19,366 bases of DNA from JAZLGI01 sp045616225 (GCA_045616225.1 JAZLGI010000044.1:1-19366); one strand, 5' to 3'; numbered from the stretch's first letter, positions 8,171-16,655 are shown. Numbers and translations are program-made. The notes: generated by a model not told the origin, from the letters alone.

Positions 8171-9361
8171 TCAAAGTCTGTAACCAAATTCAAATTCTTC
8201 TGCTTCGTTAATACATTTTTCAAGAATTTGGTCTATTTCCATTTGCCTGAAGCTTTCTGTTTCTGCTTGAACTTCAGGTTTTACAAGAGGGTGTTTAGGG
8301 GAGAAAATAACACAGCAATCATCAAAAGGAAGGATGCTAGTTTCATAGGTTCCAATTTCTTTTGCAGTGTCTATGATTTCTCCCTTATCCATTCCAATAA
8401 GAGGTCGCAAGACAGGAATTTCTGACATTGAATTTGTGAAACACATTGCTTCAAGAGTTTGGCTTGCAACTTGTCCCAAAGCTTCACCTGTTACAATTAC
8501 TTTTGCTTCACGTTTTTTTGCAATGGCATTTGCAACTTTCATCATGCAGGCACGCATCATAAGAGTGTGTTCTTCTTCTCTTGAATGGTCTTTAATCCAT
8601 AACTCTGCTTCTGTAAAATTTACAACAATTAAATTGTTTCCCTGATTGTAAGGTGCAAGAAGGTGGGCTAAGTCTTTAACTTTATTAAGAGCCTGCTGTG
8701 ATGTGTAAGGATAAGCATGGAAATAAAGGCAATCTTGTTTTAATCCGCGTTTTGCCATTCTGTAACCGGCAACAGGTGAGTCTATACCTCCGCTTAAAAG
8801 AAGAAGTCCTTTTCCTGCTGTTCCTACAGGAAGTCCTCCAGGACCGGCAACAGGTGATGTGTACATATAAACATTGTCTCTTACTTCTATGTAAAGAGTT
8901 TTTTCCGGATTTTTTACCTTAACTTTCATGTTTGGATACATATCAAGAACAATGCCGCCCATTTGAGCTTCTATTTCATAACTTGTCATGAAGAAGTTTT
9001 TGTCTGCGCGTTTTGCTTCTGCCTTAAAAGTTCCCAAACCATCTGCAAAAGGTTCTGATTTTATTAGCTCCTTTGCTGTCTCTATCATAGTTTCCCAATT
9101 TTTCTCACAAGTAACTGCTTTTGAAAAACCAACAACGCCAAAGGTAGATTTTAGTATTCTGTAAATGAGTTCATCAGGACAGGAATTGTCTACATAAAGA
9201 TAAAACCTGCCTTTTTCTCTGTTTATTACACTTGGAAAAGGATGTACTTTTAATTTTATGTTGTTCTTGAGTTTCTTTTCAAAGAAATTTCTGTTGAGTC
9301 CTTTTAGGCTAATTTCACCAAGTCTAATAAGAAAGAGTTTCATGTTATCTTTATTTTCCAT
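8171..9361 (-). CDS. thiI: tRNA 4-thiouridine synthase ThiI (no rhodanese domain)
   Basis: ThiI adenylates uridine-8 of tRNA and transfers sulfur to form 4-thiouridine. I choose the ATG at 9361 (396 residues) because AAGGA lies eight bases upstream of it; the longer frame to 9406 lacks such a site. An N-terminal ferredoxin-like region and THUMP domain (about 1-165) precede the PP-loop ATP pyrophosphatase with SGGIDS (190-195) and the ThiI motif GQVASQT (296-302). Near the end is DDCCVIFSPKHP, with cysteines at 349-350. The protein stops soon after, so it lacks the C-terminal rhodanese domain of the E. coli enzyme. It must receive sulfur directly from a desulfurase, presumably the product of the gene whose 3' end it overlaps by 11 bases. 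Confidence 0.93.
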   Translation of the reverse strand: MENKDNMKLFLIRLGEISLKGLNRNFFEKKLKNNIKLKVHPFPSVINREKGRFYLYVDNSCPDELIYRILKSTFGVVGFSKAVTCEKNWETMIETAKELIKSEPFADGLGTFKAEAKRADKNFFMTSYEIEAQMGGIVLDMYPNMKVKVKNPEKTLYIEVRDNVYMYTSPVAGPGGLPVGTAGKGLLLLSGGIDSPVAGYRMAKRGLKQDCLYFHAYPYTSQQALNKVKDLAHLLAPYNQGNNLIVVNFTEAELWIKDHSREEEHTLMMRACMMKVANAIAKKREAKVIVTGEALGQVASQTLEAMCFTNSMSEIPVLRPLIGMDKGEIIDTAKEIGTYETSILPFDDCCVIFSPKHPLVKPEVQAETESFRQMEIDQILEKCINEAEEFEFGYRL

Positions 9362-10505
9362 ACAAGCTGTCCTTTTTTGTTTTTTCAATTGCCATGCAAA
9401 GTGCATCTACTTCTTCTTGAGTAGTCAATGAACCAAATGAGATTCTAATGCTGGACATTCTGTCTTGGCTTTGGTAATTCATTGCAGTAAGCACACTTTC
9501 TGCTTTTCCTCTTGTGTTTGCACTGCAGGCACTTCCGGCAGAAAGACAAAAACCCAAATCTGACATTATTCTTAAGAAAACTTCACTTGGCATTGGTTTT
9601 ACTGAAATATTAAGAATGTACGGTGAAAACTCCAGTTTTGAATTTGATTTTGGAGATAAAATTTCAAAACCGCAATTCTCGCAAGTTGTTTCTACCTGTT
9701 TTCTGAAAGACAGGATTTTATCCTTGTTTGAATCAATCTTAATTATGCTCTCCTTGAGTGCTGTTACCATTGCACAAATAGCAGGGAGATTTTCTGTTCC
9801 GGCTCTGAGACCTGTTTCCTGACCTCCGCCCTTAGAAAGAGGCAGAATTGATTTGTTTGAGTTAAAAAGTATTCCAGTTCCACGTGGTCCGTAGAATTTG
9901 TGGGCAGAAAAAGCTGCTGAATCTACACCAAAAAGGGAAGGGAAGAAGTGTATTTTCCCAAGTGCCTGTACAGCGTCACAATGAAAGTGAATTTTTCTAG
10001 AGTATTCATTTTGTGCCTGTCTTACTACGTTTACAAGAGCCCCTATATCCTGAATTGTTCCTGTTACGTTATTTACTGCCATTATGCAGACCATTCTCAC
10101 GTTTGGATTGAGTGCTTCTTTTAAGTCTTGCGGATTTAAGTAGCCTTTGGGACATTTTAAAACCGTAACTTTCCAGTTGTTCTGTTCAAGAATTCTTTTG
10201 TTTTCAAGAACTGCAGAATGTTCTATTCCGGAGAATATTACTTCACCTTTTGAAACGCTTCCCAAAAGACTTTGGATAATTATGTTGTTGCTCTCTGTTC
10301 CGCCGGAAGTGAAAAAAATTTCAGAAGGTTTTGTTCTGAGTATTTCTGCAGTTGCATTTCTGCATTTTTCCAACTGGTATTTTGCTTCAAGTCCCATTGG
10401 GTGTGAAGAAGAAGGGTTTCCGGTAATTGTTTTTGAAACCTTTACATATTCTGTAAGTGCAAAGTCAGAGATTGGCGTTGTTGCTGTGTAGTCAAAATAG
10501 TACAT
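9351..10505 (-). CDS. Cysteine desulfurase (NifS/IscS family), likely ThiI partner
   Basis: This PLP-dependent enzyme converts L-cysteine to alanine and an enzyme-bound persulfide. Over 384 residues it shows the family order: N-terminal YFDYTATTP, GIEHSAVLE with H96, HFHCDAVQALGK with D177, the PLP lysine K203 in SAHKFYGPRGTG, and GGGQETGLRAGTEN. The persulfide-forming cysteine is C327 in SAGSACSAN, a group I (NifS/IscS-like) loop. No scaffold (iscU), iscA or regulator gene adjoins it, and it overlaps thiI by 11 bases. This fits a dedicated tRNA-thiolation desulfurase such as Bacillus subtilis NifZ better than a general iron-sulfur cluster enzyme, though a dual role is possible. Its start shares one base with the aroB stop (TAATG). 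Confidence 0.92.
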   Translation of the reverse strand: MYYFDYTATTPISDFALTEYVKVSKTITGNPSSSHPMGLEAKYQLEKCRNATAEILRTKPSEIFFTSGGTESNNIIIQSLLGSVSKGEVIFSGIEHSAVLENKRILEQNNWKVTVLKCPKGYLNPQDLKEALNPNVRMVCIMAVNNVTGTIQDIGALVNVVRQAQNEYSRKIHFHCDAVQALGKIHFFPSLFGVDSAAFSAHKFYGPRGTGILFNSNKSILPLSKGGGQETGLRAGTENLPAICAMVTALKESIIKIDSNKDKILSFRKQVETTCENCGFEILSPKSNSKLEFSPYILNISVKPMPSEVFLRIMSDLGFCLSAGSACSANTRGKAESVLTAMNYQSQDRMSSIRISFGSLTTQEEVDALCMAIEKTKKDSLYGK

Positions 10506-11548
10506 TATATTGTTGGTCTTATGATAAATTTTCTTATTGTTTCTTCTTCTAATTCACGCTTAACCGTGTTTCCTATTCCGGTTGGGAGAATGTACTGAAT
10601 GTTTCCATCAAATCTTTTTTTATCTTTGTTTAAATAGCTTGCGTAAGAAAGCCAATCTCCGCGGTCTATTCTGTATGAAACATTGTAACCGTAGTTTTCA
10701 AACAGTTGATAAACATCTCTTTCAAATTCAACAGGACAAAGACCAAGTTCAAGGCTTACTCCTACTGCTCTTGTAATTCCCCAAGCTACAGCCTGTCCGT
10801 GAGACCATTGCATATGTGTAAGACTTTCAAGAGCATGACCAAAGGTATGCCCAAGATTAAGGGCACTTCTTATTCCGTTTTCTTCTTTTGGATCTTGTTC
10901 TATGAAATGCTTTTTTACATTTAGCGACATCTCCAACATTGTCTTAAGAATTTCCAAGTCTCTGTCAAGAATTCTCTGACGTTTGTCTCTGACAAAATCA
11001 AAAAGGTTTGAATCCTGAGATAGTATTGCATGTTTGAGAACTTCTGCAAGTCCGTTAAGGTATTCTTTTTGTGATAAAGATTTAAGACAGTCTGGGCAGA
11101 TGATTACTTCTGAGGCAGGATAGAATGTACCTATCTGATTCTTTGCGTTTTGGAAGTTTATTCCGGTTTTGCCGCCAATTGAAGCATCTACCATGGAAAG
11201 TAGGGTGGTTGGTATGAGAACAACTTTGCATCCTCGTTGGAATATAGAAGCTGCAAAGGCGGTAATGTCAGACACAACTCCGCCACCTAATGAAATGAAA
11301 TAGCTTTCTCTGCTTAATCTGGCATCTGATGCTGTAGAAAGAATTCTTTCTACTGTTTGCCAGTTTTTTGAATTTTCTCCCGGAGCAAGTATAACGTTTG
11401 GTTCAGGCAGTGGTCTTACCATTCTTGCAGTATTGGAATCACATACCCAAAGTACGTTATTGCCTAAACTTCCTACTTTGTAAGATAAATCTGAGAAATT
11501 ATCTGTCATACAGACCTTTGTTCCAATGGTCTCAAATAGCTCTTTCAT
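10505..11548 (-). CDS. aroB: 3-dehydroquinate synthase
   Basis: AroB converts the seven-carbon sugar phosphate DAHP to 3-dehydroquinate, the second step of the shikimate pathway, using NAD+ and a divalent metal. The 347-residue protein has the nucleotide-binding GGGVVSD (88-94) and the signature PTTLLSMVDASIGGKTGIN (113-131). The expected metal ligands are E169 (GLAEVLKHA), H234 (NLGHTFGHALE) and H250. The last lies in SHGQAVAWG, where many homologues have HGE; the histidine itself is kept. No strong ribosome site precedes the ATG at 11548. An AAAGG lies five bases before an alternative ATG at 11509, but that start would remove part of the first strand, so I keep the longer form with reservation. 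It leads the aroB-desulfurase-thiI string. Confidence 0.93.
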   Translation of the reverse strand: MKELFETIGTKVCMTDNFSDLSYKVGSLGNNVLWVCDSNTARMVRPLPEPNVILAPGENSKNWQTVERILSTASDARLSRESYFISLGGGVVSDITAFAASIFQRGCKVVLIPTTLLSMVDASIGGKTGINFQNAKNQIGTFYPASEVIICPDCLKSLSQKEYLNGLAEVLKHAILSQDSNLFDFVRDKRQRILDRDLEILKTMLEMSLNVKKHFIEQDPKEENGIRSALNLGHTFGHALESLTHMQWSHGQAVAWGITRAVGVSLELGLCPVEFERDVYQLFENYGYNVSYRIDRGDWLSYASYLNKDKKRFDGNIQYILPTGIGNTVKRELEEETIRKFIIRPTI

Positions 11549-11632
11549 TATTTTAATTATGTAACTTTTTTTTTCTTTTGTATATGAAGTTTTGAAAGTC
11601 AGTTGTTAGGTCTATTTTGCATTTTTAGGAAT

Positions 11633-14152
11633 TTAGTTCAGAAGTCTAAGTAGTCTGTTGTAGGCATCTGTAAAGGCATTGTCATTTGAGATTTCTTTAA
11701 TGCAAAGGAGACTGTAGGCGCTGTTGTTCAAAGACTGAGACCAGCTCTTGTTAACATGTAGAAACCAGCCGTTGGAAGAATAAACAAGCTCAATAAAGCC
11801 GTAGATTTGCCTGCACTTTGAAGTTGGAGCAGTTTTCATAAGGGTTTTTAGATGAGGTATAAGTTCTGAGATGTTGTCTTGGTACCACACATTTTGCGGT
11901 AATTTTTTTACAATGTGGGAGACTTCCAAATCTAACTTTGTTGCAATTGACATTAAGTCTGAGAATTTTTCTTCACAGCAGATAAAACCGTTGGCAAATT
12001 CTACAGAGCATTTAATACCTTTTGGATGTCTGTTTGATTTCTTATGAGCCTTGTAAAGTGAAAACAAATCTTTTGAAGGTATGATGACAATTGGCTGTAA
12101 CTTTTTCCCGTTACCTTTATACAAAATGTCAAAAGACCTGTTGTAGATTACTGCAATTTTCTTAGTTTCTTTTGTAGATGAAGGTTTTCTTTCATTGCTT
12201 TCTTGTTTTCTTGAAGATTTTTTAAGCATGGACAAAAGACCTGGTGAGATTTCTTTTAACCAATCTTCTTCCAATGGACTTACTGTTCTTGCATACATCT
12301 TGCTTGTCATAACAATTTCTCCTGCTAAAAGAAATTGCGGCGGTTTTGTAAACCATGCAGAACCCGGATGAATGAAAATCTCATCTGCAGTTAAAGTCTT
12401 GTAAACAGAACCTTTTGTTCTTGTGCAAATGTATTGAATTAAACCACTGGAAAGGCATACAAGAATCTCATGAGCCTGTTCTCTTCCAAAATGTTCACTT
12501 GCTTGAGGAACAGGTAAACCAATTTCCCTTACAATATCTGCAAGTTGGTGGCTTATATGGAGAATTTCATCCATACTCTGTTTGTCTAAATAACTACTAT
12601 TACAGAAATCTTCTCTGTCTTTATCTGAAATTAAAGAACTATACTTTTTGTAGATGTATTGATAACTTACAAAATCTCCGTATTGACTAGAGAACCTTCT
12701 GTGAGCAAGTCTTGCTTCATCTTCCTGACCCATTGGAAGAAGAAAAGGGGTTTTTGAAGATAGAAAACTAATACAGACAATTACATTCATAATTGCCTGC
12801 GGGTATTCTTTTATACAATAAACCAATGCTTTGCTGTGTCTTGGAAGCAAAGGAAATTTAACCATTAACTCACCTGTAGGAGTCAAATGATTATTTTGGT
12901 CTATAGCATCTATCAAACGTAAAGTTTTGATTGAGCTTATTAATGCATCTTTATCAGGTTTTGTAATGTAAGAAAAACTTTGAGGATTATAGATTTCCAA
13001 ATCTGACATTCTCAAAACAACTTCTGACAAATCTGTTCTAAGTATTTCTTGAGTAGAAAACTGCTTTCTCTGATTAAAATCTTCTTTAGAAAAAAGCCTG
13101 TAACAAAGACCGTCAGAAGTTCTTCCGGCTCTTCCTGTTCTCTGTAAGACAGAAGCCTTTGAGATTCTTCTTGTAACAAGAGAAGAAGTAAAGTTTTCCT
13201 GATTGTAGTAATTAATTCTTGCAAGACCGCTGTCTATTACAACGGTTATATTGTCAATTGTAAGTGAAGTTTCTGCAATATTTGTTGTAAGAACAACTTT
13301 AATTTTACCTTTTTCCGTAGGAGTAAATACAAGTTCCTGTTCTTCTTTATTTAGCCTGCCGTAAAGAGGATAAATCTGCAGACAAGAGTAATCACATTCT
13401 GAATAAATTGCCTGAATACAAGTTTTGATTTCAAGTTCTCCCGGAAGAAAGACCAAAGTATCAAAGCTTTGAGAAAGATTCTCCTTTTTTTGAAGAACAA
13501 GATTATTAATCAAAGAACAGATTTTTGAAACAGTTTCCTCCATACTGTCCGTTGTGTTTCCAGTAAGAGGTAAGTATTTTGTGTCAACATTATAAGTTTT
13601 GGTGGGTATTGAAATTACAGGTGCCGGTTTCTTATTTTCATCTTTAAAAAATTCTGAAAAAGTTTTTGTATTTATAGTTGCAGAACTTATTATGATTTTC
13701 ATATCTTTTCTGACAGAACAAAGGTCTTTTAGAAGCCCCAGAATAAAATCTATGTTAAGACTTCTTTCATGAGCTTCATCAACCATAACAACTTTGTATT
13801 GAGATAAAGTAGGGTCAGATTTGAACTCTTGAAGTAACATTCCGTCTGTTAAAATTTTAATTTTTGTAGAAGGTGAGGTCGTATCGTAAAACCTCATCTT
13901 GTAGCCACAGATTTGCTCATCATTTAATTGCTTTTGAATATAAGAACAAACACTTACAGCAGCTATTCTTCTTGGTTGAGTAATTGCAATTGTTTTTTCA
14001 TCTGCATAACCGGCTTCTTTGAGTATTAAAGGAATTTGAGTAGTCTTTCCACTACCTGTAGGACTTTCTACTATAATTACCTGATTAACTTTTAAAGCAT
14101 CAAGAATTTCTTGCTTATGAAGATAAACAGGTAGATTTTTAGGTTCTGTCAT
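11633..14152 (-). CDS. hrpA: DEAH-box ATP-dependent RNA helicase (HrpA-like)
   Basis: This is a superfamily 2 DEAH/RHA-type helicase expected to unwind or remodel RNA using NTP hydrolysis. In its 839 residues the motifs appear in order: Walker A GSGKTT (33-38), QPRRIAA (59-65), DEAH (125-128), SAT (157-159), TTNIAETSLTID (289-300) and QRTGRAGR (337-344). A winged-helix and HA2-like ratchet region follows, then an OB-fold-like stretch near 605-640 (GEIVMTSKMYARTVSPLEE). The last 200 or so residues match nothing I recognise and do not resemble the long tail of E. coli HrpA (about 1300 residues). Motif wording is closer to HrpA than HrpB. The ATG overlaps the hisS stop by four bases (ATGA), so it is co-translated with hisS. 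An 84-base gap with no gene separates it from aroB. Confidence 0.9.
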   Translation of the reverse strand: MTEPKNLPVYLHKQEILDALKVNQVIIVESPTGSGKTTQIPLILKEAGYADEKTIAITQPRRIAAVSVCSYIQKQLNDEQICGYKMRFYDTTSPSTKIKILTDGMLLQEFKSDPTLSQYKVVMVDEAHERSLNIDFILGLLKDLCSVRKDMKIIISSATINTKTFSEFFKDENKKPAPVISIPTKTYNVDTKYLPLTGNTTDSMEETVSKICSLINNLVLQKKENLSQSFDTLVFLPGELEIKTCIQAIYSECDYSCLQIYPLYGRLNKEEQELVFTPTEKGKIKVVLTTNIAETSLTIDNITVVIDSGLARINYYNQENFTSSLVTRRISKASVLQRTGRAGRTSDGLCYRLFSKEDFNQRKQFSTQEILRTDLSEVVLRMSDLEIYNPQSFSYITKPDKDALISSIKTLRLIDAIDQNNHLTPTGELMVKFPLLPRHSKALVYCIKEYPQAIMNVIVCISFLSSKTPFLLPMGQEDEARLAHRRFSSQYGDFVSYQYIYKKYSSLISDKDREDFCNSSYLDKQSMDEILHISHQLADIVREIGLPVPQASEHFGREQAHEILVCLSSGLIQYICTRTKGSVYKTLTADEIFIHPGSAWFTKPPQFLLAGEIVMTSKMYARTVSPLEEDWLKEISPGLLSMLKKSSRKQESNERKPSSTKETKKIAVIYNRSFDILYKGNGKKLQPIVIIPSKDLFSLYKAHKKSNRHPKGIKCSVEFANGFICCEEKFSDLMSIATKLDLEVSHIVKKLPQNVWYQDNISELIPHLKTLMKTAPTSKCRQIYGFIELVYSSNGWFLHVNKSWSQSLNNSAYSLLCIKEISNDNAFTDAYNRLLRLLN

Positions 14153-15426
14153 TTAAGCTTTTGAATAAGGTCCTGAATAGAAACACCTTCTGAGACTTGT
14201 CTTGTGGCAATTTCTTTCACAGTAAAAGAGGTTCCGTTGTAATCTGTTATAACATAGGGAATTCCATTCTTTTCTGCATAAGCAAACTGTTGACCAAGTC
14301 CTTTGTCTCCAACATAGCAATCTGCCTTAATACTGTTTTTTCTCAAAACCAAGGCAGTTTTTTCAGAGAAAAGAGGGTCATCTGGCTTTTTAACAACCAT
14401 TACATCTGCAAAAGCACTGTCTGTAATGACAGAACTACCGGTTTCTTCAAGGGCAGCAATTAAACGGTCAAGACCAATACAGGAGCCTACACCAGGAAGA
14501 TTTTCTTTTGAGTAAAGACCTGCAAGATTATTATATCTTCCTCCGCTGCAAATACTTCCAATCTGAGGCATTGCAGCAAGTTCTGTTTCATAAACAATAC
14601 CTGTGTAGTAGTCCAAACCACGGGTAATGGAAGTATCAAGGACAAAATCTTTTTCTATATTACAAGATTTCATCAAAGACAAAAGTTCTGAGAGACGTTT
14701 GATTTCATCTGTTTCTCCAAATCTATCTTTGAGAATGTTTAAAGTAGATTCAAAATTCTCTTTTGGAAGTGAAATAAAATCAAGCACACTGTTAATTTGT
14801 TCTTCTGTAAGTCCTGTCTCTGAAAGGATTTCACATACACCATCTCTACCAATCTTTCCAAGCTTATCAATAGCCCTCAAGACATCACTGCTCTTATCTG
14901 AAAGACCGATAGAAGACAAAAAGCCGTTTAAAATACCTCTGTGGGATACCATGACCTTAAAAGAACCAATGTTCATCTGAGTGAGACAAGTGTGAATGAG
15001 AAGCAATATTTCAAAATCACTGGAACTGTTATCTGCACCAACAATATCAAAGTCACACTGCCAGAACTCTCTATATCTTCCTTTTTGTGGCTTTTCACCT
15101 CTCCAAACCTTACTCATGTGGTAACGCTTGAAAGGAAATGCAAGACTTGAGAAGTTTGCAGAAACAAAACGTGCAAGAGGTACAGTAAGGTCAAATCTTA
15201 AAGCAACATCTCTTCCGCCGTTATCATTAAAGCGGAACATTTGCTTATCTGTTTCACCGCCACCTTTTCCAAGGAGAACTTCTGTGTACTCCAAAGCAGG
15301 AGTATCTATTGGAACAAAACCAAAACTTCTGAATATTTCCTGAATTCTTGACATTAATCTCTGTCTTACAATTTCCTGTTGAGGGAGGCTATCCCTGAAA
15401 CCTTTTAGAACTTTTGGTTCAATCAT
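14149..15426 (-). CDS. hisS: Histidyl-tRNA synthetase
   Basis: This class II synthetase charges tRNA-His. The 425-residue protein has the expected order: an N-terminal KGFRDSLPQQ segment, FDLTVPLARF (78-87), motif 2 around 102-130 (including KGRYREFWQCDFDIVG), the histidine-specific GLDYYTG (270-276), GGRYNNLAG (295-303) and motif 3 IGLDRL (317-322). A C-terminal anticodon-binding domain follows. The QCDFDIVG end of motif 2 and the SHRGILNGF segment read more like eukaryotic and archaeal HisRS than like the E. coli enzyme. AGAGGA lies five bases before the ATG. It is the first gene of a minus-strand pair with the helicase and is divergent from pcnB across 62 bases. No T-box or histidine leader is visible in that gap. 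Confidence 0.95.
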   Translation of the reverse strand: MIEPKVLKGFRDSLPQQEIVRQRLMSRIQEIFRSFGFVPIDTPALEYTEVLLGKGGGETDKQMFRFNDNGGRDVALRFDLTVPLARFVSANFSSLAFPFKRYHMSKVWRGEKPQKGRYREFWQCDFDIVGADNSSSDFEILLLIHTCLTQMNIGSFKVMVSHRGILNGFLSSIGLSDKSSDVLRAIDKLGKIGRDGVCEILSETGLTEEQINSVLDFISLPKENFESTLNILKDRFGETDEIKRLSELLSLMKSCNIEKDFVLDTSITRGLDYYTGIVYETELAAMPQIGSICSGGRYNNLAGLYSKENLPGVGSCIGLDRLIAALEETGSSVITDSAFADVMVVKKPDDPLFSEKTALVLRKNSIKADCYVGDKGLGQQFAYAEKNGIPYVITDYNGTSFTVKEIATRQVSEGVSIQDLIQKLK

Positions 15427-15438
15427 ATAAATCCTCTG

Positions 15439-15454
15439 TTGTAATTTTTTACAA
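15439..15454. repeat. Perfect inverted repeat in the hisS/pcnB divergent gap
   Basis: TTGTAA (15439-15444) and TTACAA (15449-15454) are perfect inverted 6-base arms around TTTT. On the hisS side the repeat lies just upstream of the AGAGGA ribosome site, and on the pcnB side it contains the putative -35 box. It could be an operator or a weak hairpin in the hisS leader. Its AT-rich composition makes chance occurrence plausible. Confidence 0.35.
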
Positions 15455-15467
15455 ATCGTTTTATAGA
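15439..15467 (+). promoter_or_regulatory. Possible promoter of pcnB
   Basis: TTGTAA (15439-15444), a 17-base spacer and TATAGA (15462-15467) each match consensus at 4 of 6 positions. Transcription would begin near 15474, leaving a leader of about 15 bases before the pcnB ATG at 15489. Some promoter is needed here because the flanking genes diverge, but the exact boxes are uncertain. Confidence 0.4.
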
Positions 15468-15488
15468 TGATTATATAAAAACAAGAAA

Positions 15489-16655
15489 ATGAAGAAAAGA
15501 TACAAAACAGATTCAGACGGGACTAAAGCCGTCGCAAACATATATATGACGGGGGAACACCCTGTAGATAAGACAAAGATAGATAAAAATGCTATCTCAA
15601 TAATTGTCAAACTGCAGAAATACGGTTTTGAGTCTTATCTGGTAGGTGGAGCCGTCAGAGATCTCATGCAGGGAAGAATCCCAAAAGATTTTGATATAGC
15701 TACAGCTGCATCTCCACGTCAGGTACACAGAATTTTTCAGAATTCAAGAATAATAGGAAGAAGATTTAAACTCGTACATATAACAGTAGACAATAAAATA
15801 TATGAAGTTTCTACCTTCAGAAGCCTTGTAGATTCAGAAGACGAAGGAAACAACGTATTTGGAACAATAGATGAAGATGCAAAAAGAAGAGATTTCTCAA
15901 TTAACAGTCTTTACTATAATCCCGAAGATAATACAGTTCTGGATTTCAACAATTCATTTGCAGATTTCAGAAGAAAAAAAATCACAAGTCTCATTCCTTT
16001 ATCTTATACCTTTAAAGAAGACCCTGTAAGAATGATAAGAGCTGTAAAATACAGTCATACTACAGGTTTTGCACTTAGAAGAAATATTGTTCATGCAATA
16101 AAAAGAGACTCAAGACTTCTTTCAAAAGTAAGTATTTCAAGATTAACAGAAGAATTAAACAAAATTCTTGCATGTGGTGAATCATGCAATATATTCAAAA
16201 CAATGCAAAAATATAAACTTCTTGTCTATCTTTTGCCAAATTTCTCACTTTATACTGCTTTCCCGCAAGTTACAGAAAGTCTTAGAATACTTGATGATAA
16301 GGTGAATTCAGACAGAGCTAATGGAATAGCAACTCCAAAAAGTGAGATGTATCTGGCTTTGGCAAAACCTCTTTTGGTTGCAAATCCGGAAATTACTACA
16401 CCTTCTGAAAAATTCAAAGATTATTTCAGACAGTTTAAAGTTCTTTTAAGTCCAAATACACCGCCTAATTTTGATATAGAAGAGGCAGTTATTGCTTACA
16501 TGAAAGATTCCGGAATTAGAGTGCCAAAAAGACAAATGCAGAAGAATACAAGAGAAAAAGAAAAGAAGACAATGGCACAGAAAGCCTATCCAAAGAAAAG
16601 ATCTGCTTTAGAAAAATCTTCAAGACCAAATCTCAATATTAAGTCTAACTCCTGA
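15489..16655 (+). CDS. pcnB: Poly(A) polymerase, PcnB type
   Basis: This second class II nucleotidyltransferase probably adds 3' adenosines to RNAs, marking them for decay. The 388-residue protein has GGAVRD (53-58), catalytic DFD (67-69), GRRFKLVH (90-97), RRDFSIN (133-139) and EDPVRMIRAVK (177-187). The GRRF-x-LxH element directly after the first motifs is the feature separating bacterial poly(A) polymerases from CCA-adding enzymes, and the CCA-type protein at 1805-3145 lacks it. There is no HD domain. The last 45 or so residues are very lysine- and arginine-rich, as in E. coli PcnB, and probably bind RNA. Only a weak ribosome site (ACAAGAAA) precedes the ATG; an alternative ATG at 15546 has none. 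The final 36 bases overlap the convergent P-loop gene. Confidence 0.88.
   Translation: MKKRYKTDSDGTKAVANIYMTGEHPVDKTKIDKNAISIIVKLQKYGFESYLVGGAVRDLMQGRIPKDFDIATAASPRQVHRIFQNSRIIGRRFKLVHITVDNKIYEVSTFRSLVDSEDEGNNVFGTIDEDAKRRDFSINSLYYNPEDNTVLDFNNSFADFRRKKITSLIPLSYTFKEDPVRMIRAVKYSHTTGFALRRNIVHAIKRDSRLLSKVSISRLTEELNKILACGESCNIFKTMQKYKLLVYLLPNFSLYTAFPQVTESLRILDDKVNSDRANGIATPKSEMYLALAKPLLVANPEITTPSEKFKDYFRQFKVLLSPNTPPNFDIEEAVIAYMKDSGIRVPKRQMQKNTREKEKKTMAQKAYPKKRSALEKSSRPNLNIKSNS

Noticed and set aside
9362..9406. Longer N-terminus for thiI, starting at 9406 inside the desulfurase gene
   Set aside because: It has no ribosome site and adds residues foreign to the family; the ATG at 9361 has AAGGA at good spacing.
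11566..11574. Run of nine T on the plus strand between aroB and the helicase gene, considered as a terminator
   Set aside because: Both flanking genes are on the minus strand, where this reads as an A-tract, and no hairpin precedes it.
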